A DNA stretch of 64,000 nucleotides from Anaerolineales bacterium (lineage in GTDB: Bacteria; Chloroflexota; Anaerolineae; Anaerolineales; Villigracilaceae): assembly GCA_030834895.1 (NCBI GenBank), contig JAUQXA010000059.1:62001-126000 (forward strand), given 5' to 3'. Each line of letters opens with the position of its first letter. The first letter of the stretch is position 1. Under the pieces are notes generated by a model, which was not told the DNA's origin, did no database searches, and was given only the letters and a program-made list of their open reading frames with translations. This document shows, in pieces, positions 57,954-64,000 of this stretch. The position numbers and the translations under genes are program-made.

Positions 57954-60272
57954 ATGGACAAGAATCAGGCGCTTCAAAATCTTCTCAACGGAACAGCCTC
58001 GGAAGAGGAAGTCAACCTGCTCAGGCAACTGCTTGCCAGTGGGGAGATTTCGATTGGCGGGGACATGAATCGTTCGGTGGTGATCATCGGCAGCGGGAAC
58101 AAGGTCGAATTGACGGCGGAGGCGTTGGGGATTCTCAATCCCGAAACCAGCACAGCGCTTGCCGAGGGCGAGCCGCCGTACATGGGCATGCGTTATTTCG
58201 ACACAGCCGATGCGGGGCTGTTCTTCGGGCGCGAGGCGTTGAGCCGTGAACTTGCGTCGCGGGTGGAAGAGGAACCCTTCCTTGCCATCGTGGGTGCGTC
58301 GGGCAGCGGAAAATCGTCGGTGGCACGGGCGGGACTCATCCCCGCATTGCAGATGGGCGCGGTGCATGTCATCACCCCAACGGCGCATCCGCTCGAAAGC
58401 CTGGCGACCAGCCTGACGCGCGAGTCGGAATCGGTCACAGCCACAGCCACGCTGATGGACGATCTCCAAAACGATTCGCGCAGCCTGCGCTTGTTCGTCC
58501 GAAAAATGTTGGCAAGTTCGGGGATGCTGAATCTCCTCCTGCTGGTGGACCAGTTCGAGGAGACCTTTACCCAGTGCAAAGATTTCACCGAGCGCAGAGC
58601 GTTCATCGAGAACCTGCTTGCCGCTGCGGACGAAGACGATGGGCGCGTCCGCGTGGCGCTGACCCTGCGGGCGGACTTCTATCATCACTGCGCGGAATAC
58701 GAAGGCTTGCGGCTGGCGTTGGAGAAACATCAGGCGTACATTGGCGCGATGACGTCGGACGAATTACGGGAGGCAATTACCGCGCCCGCGCAAAAGAACG
58801 GCTGGGACTTCCAACCTGGCTTGGTGGATTTGATTCTGTCCGACGTGGGCACGGAGCCTGGCGCTCTGCCTTTGCTCTCTCATGCCCTGCTCGAAACCTG
58901 GAAGCGCAGGCAGGGACGCACGTTGACCCTGCAAGGCTACGCTGACGCAGGCGGGGTGAAGAAGGCGATTGCCCAGACCGCCGAAAGCGTGTATGACCGC
59001 CTGACCCCCGCCGAGCAGACCATTGCGCGCGGAATCTTTTTACGGCTGACCGAACTGGGCGAAGGGACTCAGGATACCCGCCGCCGAGTCAAGTTGGATG
59101 AGCTGAGGCAAGCCAAAGCAGGGGACGCCGTGACAAAGGTGTTGAAAACTTTGACCGATGCGCGTTTGGTGACCACCGAAGAAGACAGCGCCGAAGTGGC
59201 GCACGAAGCCTTGATTCGCGAGTGGGGAACCCTGCGTAAATGGCTGGATGAAGACCGTGAGAACTTGCGCCTGCACCGCCACCTGACCGAGAGCGCGGGG
59301 GAATGGCAGCGCAGAGGAAAAGAAGCCAGCGAGTTGTATCGTGGTGCGAGGTTGAAGCAGTTGCAGGATTGGTTGAAGGAGCACGGCGATGCGCTCAGCC
59401 CGCTGGAGAAGGAGTTTTTGAAGGCGAGTCAGAATGTAAAGAAGCAGGAACGATTGCGTTGGGTTGGCGTTGCAGGCACGGGTGTTATTTTATTGCTGAT
59501 GGTTATTCTTGGAATAACAGGAAAACTCAAACGTTATATTTACCAGCCCGTGGATATGGAAGATTATTGGGTGACCATCCCTGCAGGGAAATTTTTGATG
59601 GGCAGTTCGGATGAACAAATAGTCGATGCTTTGGGAATGTGTTCAGATTGCGATTTTTCAGACGAGCAACCTCAACATTGGGTTGACCTGCCTAAATATC
59701 AAATTGGAAAATATGAGGTCACCAACCGCCAGCATATCCAGTGTATGCAAGCGGGTATTTGCGCCGGAAACGCTCTCAGAAGAGGACGAGATTTATATCC
59801 AGTGATTGATATGAATTGGTATGACGCGCAGACTTTTTGTAATTGGGTGGGTGGGCGTCTACCAACCGAAGCCGAGTGGGAAAAAGCCGCGCGTGGTGGT
59901 TTAGAGGAAAAAATCTACCCTTGGGGAGATGAAGTGCCGACTTGCATAAAGGGCCTGCCGAATAGCGCTAATTTCCGTGGCGGGGAAGGCTGTCCAAATA
60001 CTACCATGCCAGTAGGGAGTTTTTCCTCAAATGGGTATGGGCTATATGATATGGCTGGGAATGTTGAAGAATGGGTTAGTAGTTTGGATCATGCTTATCC
60101 TTATAATGCTTTTGATGGGCGTGAGGATATGAATTCTTTGAAGGCACGCGTGTCGCGAGGCGGGTTTTGGTTAAGCCAAGATAATAACGTTCGTTCTGCT
60201 AATCGCTCCAGCTTAGGCTCGTTAGTTACAAGCAACGTTGTTGGTTTTCGCTGCGCGCGTGATATGCCGTAG
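57954..60272 (+). CDS. nSTAND NTPase fused to FGE/SUMF1-like domain
   Basis: 772 residues. A short N-terminal adaptor-like region (1-60: LLNGTASEEEVNLLRQLLAS, then SVVIIGSGNKVEL) is followed by a STAND-type NTPase (about 75-440) with Walker A GASGSGKS (114-121), Walker B LLLLVDQFEE (Asp199) and TLRADF (Arg239), and a winged-helix part (EVAHEALIREW). One membrane helix (about 503-523) precedes a formylglycine-generating-enzyme-like domain (533-772: GKYEVTNRQ, GRLPTEAEWEKAARGG, DMAGNVEEW, RGGFW). The catalytic Cys pair of true FGE is absent, so it is likely a binding domain. The first ATG of the longer frame lies in a repeat; MDKNQALQNL is preferred. Confidence 0.85.
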   Translation: MDKNQALQNLLNGTASEEEVNLLRQLLASGEISIGGDMNRSVVIIGSGNKVELTAEALGILNPETSTALAEGEPPYMGMRYFDTADAGLFFGREALSRELASRVEEEPFLAIVGASGSGKSSVARAGLIPALQMGAVHVITPTAHPLESLATSLTRESESVTATATLMDDLQNDSRSLRLFVRKMLASSGMLNLLLLVDQFEETFTQCKDFTERRAFIENLLAAADEDDGRVRVALTLRADFYHHCAEYEGLRLALEKHQAYIGAMTSDELREAITAPAQKNGWDFQPGLVDLILSDVGTEPGALPLLSHALLETWKRRQGRTLTLQGYADAGGVKKAIAQTAESVYDRLTPAEQTIARGIFLRLTELGEGTQDTRRRVKLDELRQAKAGDAVTKVLKTLTDARLVTTEEDSAEVAHEALIREWGTLRKWLDEDRENLRLHRHLTESAGEWQRRGKEASELYRGARLKQLQDWLKEHGDALSPLEKEFLKASQNVKKQERLRWVGVAGTGVILLLMVILGITGKLKRYIYQPVDMEDYWVTIPAGKFLMGSSDEQIVDALGMCSDCDFSDEQPQHWVDLPKYQIGKYEVTNRQHIQCMQAGICAGNALRRGRDLYPVIDMNWYDAQTFCNWVGGRLPTEAEWEKAARGGLEEKIYPWGDEVPTCIKGLPNSANFRGGEGCPNTTMPVGSFSSNGYGLYDMAGNVEEWVSSLDHAYPYNAFDGREDMNSLKARVSRGGFWLSQDNNVRSANRSSLGSLVTSNVVGFRCARDMP

Positions 60273-60306
60273 AAATGCAAGGATGAATTAGGAAGGATGA
60301 AGGATA

Positions 60307-60341
60307 AAAAAAGACCCTGAAAGATTTTGGGGTCTTTTTCT
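60307..60341 (+). terminator. Rho-independent terminator of the STAND gene
   Basis: AAAAAGACCC (60309-60318) pairs with GGGTCTTTTT (60331-60340). Confidence 0.85.
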
Positions 60342-60371
60342 ACGTAGTTACTTTACGGGTGAAATTCCAAA

Positions 60372-60424
60372 TGTCATTCTGAGGGAGCGTAGCGACCGAA
60401 GAATCTCGGATTTCAGGGTGACAT
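60372..60424. repeat. TGTCATTCTGA...TGACA dispersed repeat
   Basis: TGTCATTCTGAGGGAGCGTA followed by GCGACCGAAGAATCTCGG, ending TTTCAGGGTGACAT. The ends are inverted repeats (TGTCATTCTGA / TTCAGGGTGACA). It is intergenic, between the STAND and phosphatase genes. Confidence 0.8.
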
Positions 60425-60449
60425 ATTGCTTTGGATTTCAGGTACTTCC

Positions 60450-60881
60450 TCAACGGACATCTTCAATTGTCGCGTAAATATTCTTCTCGATTGCTGCGAA
60501 CGCGCTATCCGAATCCATGATATTCAAGTCGGGTACATCCCAATACGTGATTTGGTCAGCCCATGCGGGGAATTGTTTTGTCATCATGGGTTGGTGAACG
60601 TGTCGGTCGAGCGAGATGATGAGGTCTGCGTCCAACAGGTCTTTTTCTTCCAATTGCATGGGGAAGCGTGCATGTCCGTTGAGTGGAATGCCGTGCAGTT
60701 TGAGCCGTTTAAGGACGTGCGGGGCGATGGGACCTACGTTGTGCCCCTCGTCCGCGGCGAGTCCGCGGGAGGAGGCTTGCCAGTTGATTTGCTTTTTCAA
60801 GGCGAGGTCATTGAAGAATATTTCGGCATATCGGCTTCGGTAGTAGTTACCAGTGCAAATGAATAAGAGTTTGTTGTCCAT
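60450..60881 (-). CDS. Low-molecular-weight protein tyrosine phosphatase-like
   Basis: 143-residue LMW-PTP/arsenate-reductase fold. The P-loop CTGNYYRS carries Cys9 and Arg15 (C-x5-R-S), and the general acid Asp115 lies in YWDVPD. The YY in the loop differs from the usual ICRS, so substrate preference may differ. It could act on phosphotyrosine proteins or small phosphates. The start at MDNKLLFICT gives the family N-terminus; the longer frame overlaps the promoter region. Confidence 0.85.
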   Translation of the reverse strand: MDNKLLFICTGNYYRSRYAEIFFNDLALKKQINWQASSRGLAADEGHNVGPIAPHVLKRLKLHGIPLNGHARFPMQLEEKDLLDADLIISLDRHVHQPMMTKQFPAWADQITYWDVPDLNIMDSDSAFAAIEKNIYATIEDVR

Positions 60882-61006
60882 GAAGGGAAGTATAACTGAT
60901 GGCAATATTTCCCTTGAAATTCCTATTGAATCTCCCAAGTAAATTCCTGTATACTGAATCAACGTTTTACGTCAATTTATCGGTTTATTAGAGAAAAGAG
61001 GAAACC

Positions 61007-61801
61007 ATGCCAGGAAAGATCATGCCCATCCGAAGAGTTTTGAACTGCAGGGAATCATCCCACACAGAATTAGATTGGGGATTTGAACATGCCATTGCCG
61101 CGTTGCTTTTCAAAAAGGCCAAAACGCTCCCGGCTTCTGTCGATTTGAGGGAGGATTGGTGGGAGGTTGGCGATCAGGGCTACACTGGTTCGTGCGTAGG
61201 CTGGGCAACAGCGGATTCGGTTCTGCGCTGGCATTTCGTCAAGGCCAAGCGGATTGACTCCAACGAAAAGCTTTCCACCCGTTACATCTGGATGGCTGCC
61301 AAAGAGACCGACAAAATGGTTTCGTTTCCCACCAGCTTTATCGAGGAGGAAGGCACGAGCCTGAAGGCGGCTTTGGATATTGCGCGCAAATATGGTGCTG
61401 TGAAGGATTCATTCCTGCCGTTCAAGTCAGGGGATTTGTATGTGGGCGATCCAAAGATTTTCTATGCTGAAGCCGCCAAATTGAAGATTTCCAGCTATTT
61501 CAACCTGGGCAGGGACCCGCTGAACTGGAAGAATTGGCTTTTTTCAAAAGGTCCCATCCTGGCGCGGTTGGATGTGGATGATACTTGGGATAAGGCCTTC
61601 AGCACCAAAGGCAATCTGGATGTCTATCACCCACAAACGACCCGTGGAGGTCACGCGGTTGCCCTGGTTGGGTATACCAAAGACAGGTTTATCCTCCGCA
61701 ACAGTTGGGGTGCGGCTGGTTGGGGCGACAAAGGGTTTGCATATGCGAGCCTTGCTTATGCAAGGAAGGCCTTTGTGGAAGCGTATGGCGTGTCGGTCTG
61801 A
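61007..61801 (+). CDS. Papain-family (C1) cysteine peptidase, no signal peptide
   Basis: 264-residue peptidase with a complete papain-type site: oxyanion Gln57 (VGDQGYTGS), nucleophile Cys63 (GSCVGWATAD), His216 (GGHAVALVGY) and Asn232 (LRNSWG). A short pre-sequence (1-40) precedes the SVDLRED start of the fold; it is too short for a classic inhibitory prodomain, and no signal peptide is visible, so the enzyme may act in the cytoplasm. A TATACT box (60951-60956) with TTGAAT upstream is a likely promoter. It has no recognised neighbours in function. Confidence 0.9.
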   Translation: MPGKIMPIRRVLNCRESSHTELDWGFEHAIAALLFKKAKTLPASVDLREDWWEVGDQGYTGSCVGWATADSVLRWHFVKAKRIDSNEKLSTRYIWMAAKETDKMVSFPTSFIEEEGTSLKAALDIARKYGAVKDSFLPFKSGDLYVGDPKIFYAEAAKLKISSYFNLGRDPLNWKNWLFSKGPILARLDVDDTWDKAFSTKGNLDVYHPQTTRGGHAVALVGYTKDRFILRNSWGAAGWGDKGFAYASLAYARKAFVEAYGVSV

Positions 61802-61822
61802 GCGACATTAAGGACTTGTCGT

Positions 61823-64000
61823 TTATTGGAGGAGTGCCTTCAAATCTGCACTGGAAAAATATTTTCGATACGCCGCTGTCTCGTTCAATATGCCTTTAAG
61901 TGCAATATATAGTTCCTTCTGTAAATATTGGTTGATATCACCTTTTTCAGCAGACAAGGTCACCTCATCCTCCTCCACCGTCACGGATAGGTGTCCGCCC
62001 GCCGCGAGCCATTGCAAGCCAACTTCGATGGCGCTCTCGCGCGAAGCCATTGCTACTGCGAGTTCATGAATGGTTGCCTTCCCGTTGCGTCGGTTGATTG
62101 CGTATTTGCACAACCCCGCAAGGCGGTTCAGAAAATCGTCAGGCTTTTCTTCGGAGGGCGGCACAGCAAACACATAAACCCTTTTGGGTTGGATACTTTC
62201 CAGTGCCTTCCGTGACTCAACCGGTGACGGGGGCGTGGTGTAAATGGCAAACTCATCAGCAGGATGTAACTCGAACCGTGATTTTCCTTTGATTCTATCT
62301 GTTCCTTCTGCCCAGACCAACATGGCAGCATTCAAACTTTCCAACTTGCCAACATTCAAACGATAATCTATAACCTCAATTTTTTCCTTCTTGACTTCAA
62401 TTGGCGCTTCTTCAACAACTCGAAATTCCTCAAATTGCAGCGTGACCTGCTTTTGTCCGCGGACGCTGCGCGTGCCGGCGCGCAGGGAGTAAGCGATGTC
62501 AAATTTACTTTCAGCAGGAGGCAGTTCCTCGCCTGCGCCGCCCCACCATAAAATGCCTTGTGTCATCCCGCTCTCGTCTTCAACTGTCAGCCGCAGATGT
62601 TCCCTCGTCTTGCCAAGCGTCGCAGCAGACTTCAAAACCACATTGTGAGTTGCCAGGGTCAACGGTGGATTGCCCGCGCCGAAAGGAGCCAGCATTTCAA
62701 GGGACTCCGCCAGCTCAAGGTTGATTTCGTTCAACCTGAGCCAGGCGTCAATTTGCAACGTGGGCTCCTCAAAGGCGATCTCGCCGAGTTGTTTTTCGAT
62801 GGCCTTGCCAAGTCCCTTGCGAAAGGCCGGAAGTTGATCCGCCGCCAGCGACATGCCTGCCGCCATGGGATGTCCGCCGAAGCCTCGCAAAATATCCTTT
62901 TGGGTGGCAATGGCGTCGGTGATGTGCAAGCCTTCGATGGAACGCGCCGACCCGCGCAGGATCCCATCTTCAGATTCGTTCAACAGGATGGCAGGCTTGT
63001 GATAACGCTCCACGAGTTTGTTTGCCACGATGCCTACCACGCCTCCCGGCCAGCTCGGATGCGACAAAACAATGGCAGGTTCGGTCAGCAAACTTGGATT
63101 GGCGCGTAGTTGGGCCTCCGCTGCCTCGTAGACCTGGCTGGTCAACATGCGGCGCTGGGCATTCAATCCTTCGATTTGTGCCGCAAGGATGCGGGCGCGA
63201 GATAGGTTGTTGGTAATTAGTAATTCAACAGCAGGGTTTGCGTCTCCCAACCTGCCGAGTGCGTTCAAACGGGGAGCGAAGGTGAAGCCGATGGTTTCCT
63301 CTGTTAAGGTTTCGAGACTGGTTCCCGATAATTCCGCCATGACTTTAATGCCAATCCGTTGTGTTTCGCGTAATTTTTGGATACCCTTTTGTGCAAGTGA
63401 GCGGGTTTCATCTTTGAGCAGGGCAACATCGGCAATCAATCCCAACGCCACCAGATCGAGGAGGTCTTGACTTTCGACCTTTGACTTTTGACCTAAAAGT
63501 GCCTCCGCCAATTTATAAGCCACCCCAACGCCCGCCAGATTTGACAGCGGATGACCTTTGGGCAACAACTTCGGGTTGACGATTGCCTTTGCGTTTGGCA
63601 GCCTTTCCCCAAGTTCGTGATGGTCGGTGATGACCACATCGACGCCGCGCGAGTTGGTGTAGTCCACTGCTTCGTGGGCAGTGATGCCCGTGTCACAGGT
63701 GACGATTAACTTTGCCCCATTGTCGAGGATTGGTTTGAGCGATTCGATGTGAACGCCGTGACTTTCCTTCCCACGCACAGGGATGTAATAGACCACATTT
63801 GCGCCCAATGCTTGCAGGATTTGAACCAGCAGGGCGGTGGAGGTCTGTCCATCCACGTCAAAGTCACCCCAAACGCAAATGATCTCTTTTCTTCGTATTG
63901 CCAGGTTGATAATATCCACAGCTTTTTCAATTCCAGGGAAAGGCGTGGATGGCAGTTTGTCAGGACGCAAAAACGCCCGTGCCTGGACGGGGTCGTTAAT
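61823..64000 (-). CDS. recJ: Single-strand DNA exonuclease RecJ (5' end cut by window)
   Basis: RecJ/DHH nuclease; the frame is open through base 64000 (INDPVQARAFLRPDKL at the edge), so the N-terminus is missing. DHH motifs: WGDFDVDGQTSTA, VTCDTGITAHEA, ITDHHELGERLP. DHHA1 motif GGHPMAAG. A C-terminal OB-fold and an extra alpha/beta part follow. RecJ degrades single strands 5' to 3' in repair and recombination. A heptad repeat (63467-63494) lies in frame and encodes QKSKVESQ within a loop between the motif regions (ALLGQKSKVESQDLLDLVAL). Confidence 0.93.
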   Translation of the reverse strand: MNDPVQARAFLRPDKLPSTPFPGIEKAVDIINLAIRRKEIICVWGDFDVDGQTSTALLVQILQALGANVVYYIPVRGKESHGVHIESLKPILDNGAKLIVTCDTGITAHEAVDYTNSRGVDVVITDHHELGERLPNAKAIVNPKLLPKGHPLSNLAGVGVAYKLAEALLGQKSKVESQDLLDLVALGLIADVALLKDETRSLAQKGIQKLRETQRIGIKVMAELSGTSLETLTEETIGFTFAPRLNALGRLGDANPAVELLITNNLSRARILAAQIEGLNAQRRMLTSQVYEAAEAQLRANPSLLTEPAIVLSHPSWPGGVVGIVANKLVERYHKPAILLNESEDGILRGSARSIEGLHITDAIATQKDILRGFGGHPMAAGMSLAADQLPAFRKGLGKAIEKQLGEIAFEEPTLQIDAWLRLNEINLELAESLEMLAPFGAGNPPLTLATHNVVLKSAATLGKTREHLRLTVEDESGMTQGILWWGGAGEELPPAESKFDIAYSLRAGTRSVRGQKQVTLQFEEFRVVEEAPIEVKKEKIEVIDYRLNVGKLESLNAAMLVWAEGTDRIKGKSRFELHPADEFAIYTTPPSPVESRKALESIQPKRVYVFAVPPSEEKPDDFLNRLAGLCKYAINRRNGKATIHELAVAMASRESAIEVGLQWLAAGGHLSVTVEEDEVTLSAEKGDINQYLQKELYIALKGILNETAAYRKYFSSADLKALLQ
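63467..63494. repeat. Degenerate 7-bp tandem repeat (GGTCAAA type) inside recJ
   Basis: On the coding strand AGGTCAA, AAGTCAA, AGGTCGA, AAGTCAA: four 7-base units of the same family as those bracketing the S23 gene. It is read in frame in a loop between conserved RecJ motifs. Confidence 0.8.

Noticed and set aside
57816..58730. 304-codon minus-strand open frame
   Set aside because: Antisense to the STAND NTPase gene, whose Walker motifs show the true frame.

Overview
The window reads as a chromosomal segment of an anaerobic member of Chloroflexota, most likely the Anaerolineae. This is inferred from gene families, moderate-to-high GC, lipoproteins and kinases with Thr/Pro-rich linkers ending in PD40 or NBR1-type folds, many GAF/HD-GYP/SpoIIE signalling proteins, and abundant small palindromic repeats; no rRNA or tRNA is present to confirm it. 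There is no prophage, CRISPR array or transposase. The two outermost genes (a GAF-HD-GYP protein and recJ) are cut by the window edges.

Layout: 1-5079 carries a c-di-GMP phosphodiesterase-like protein, a DUF2721 membrane protein, a hydantoinase with an upstream partner of unknown function, and a GH18 lipoprotein. 5092-15064 (mostly minus strand) has a 7TM histidine kinase, a fold-type II PLP enzyme, a four-gene Na+-translocating decarboxylase (alpha, delta, biotin carrier, beta), a decayed M24 peptidase and an MFS transporter. 15177-27205 (plus strand) holds a giant 2-hydroxyacyl-CoA dehydratase activase-type protein, a PAP2 phosphatase, and a TetR-controlled ABC-2/HlyD export cassette with several extra genes embedded. 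The activase and the TetR gene share the same 14-bp palindromic operator. 27294-35809 has PspC, a GAF/PAS adenylate cyclase, a transglutaminase, PAP2, a Ser/Thr kinase and UspA. 36032-42367 contains an SRP RNA gene, two response regulators and an RsbV-RsbW-RsbU partner-switching trio. 42381-57760 covers sulfur-amino-acid enzymes, envelope and cell-wall genes (CAP-LysM, patatin, L,D-transpeptidase, CcdA, PgeF-YggS-YggT-YggU, a Slt-type transglycosylase). 57954-64000 has a STAND NTPase fused to an FGE-like domain, a low-Mr tyrosine phosphatase, a papain-like protease and RecJ.

The most unusual property is the behaviour of small dispersed repeats. At least eight families occur here, and members of four families lie in frame inside conserved genes (hydantoinase, activase, an ABC ATPase, recJ), adding short peptides without breaking the frame. 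Another overlaps the 5' end of the STAND gene, and one supplies a stop codon to the MFS gene. Two families are degenerate 7-bp tandem repeats; one of them flanks a four-helix-bundle (S23/IVP) gene in inverted orientation. Other points of note are an SRP RNA not seen by ORF calling, a nested-helix 5' leader on uspA, recurrent leaderless promoters, an amber-interrupted M24 gene that has also lost a metal ligand, and C-terminal remnants of a second aminotransferase and of a probable penicillin-acylase gene.
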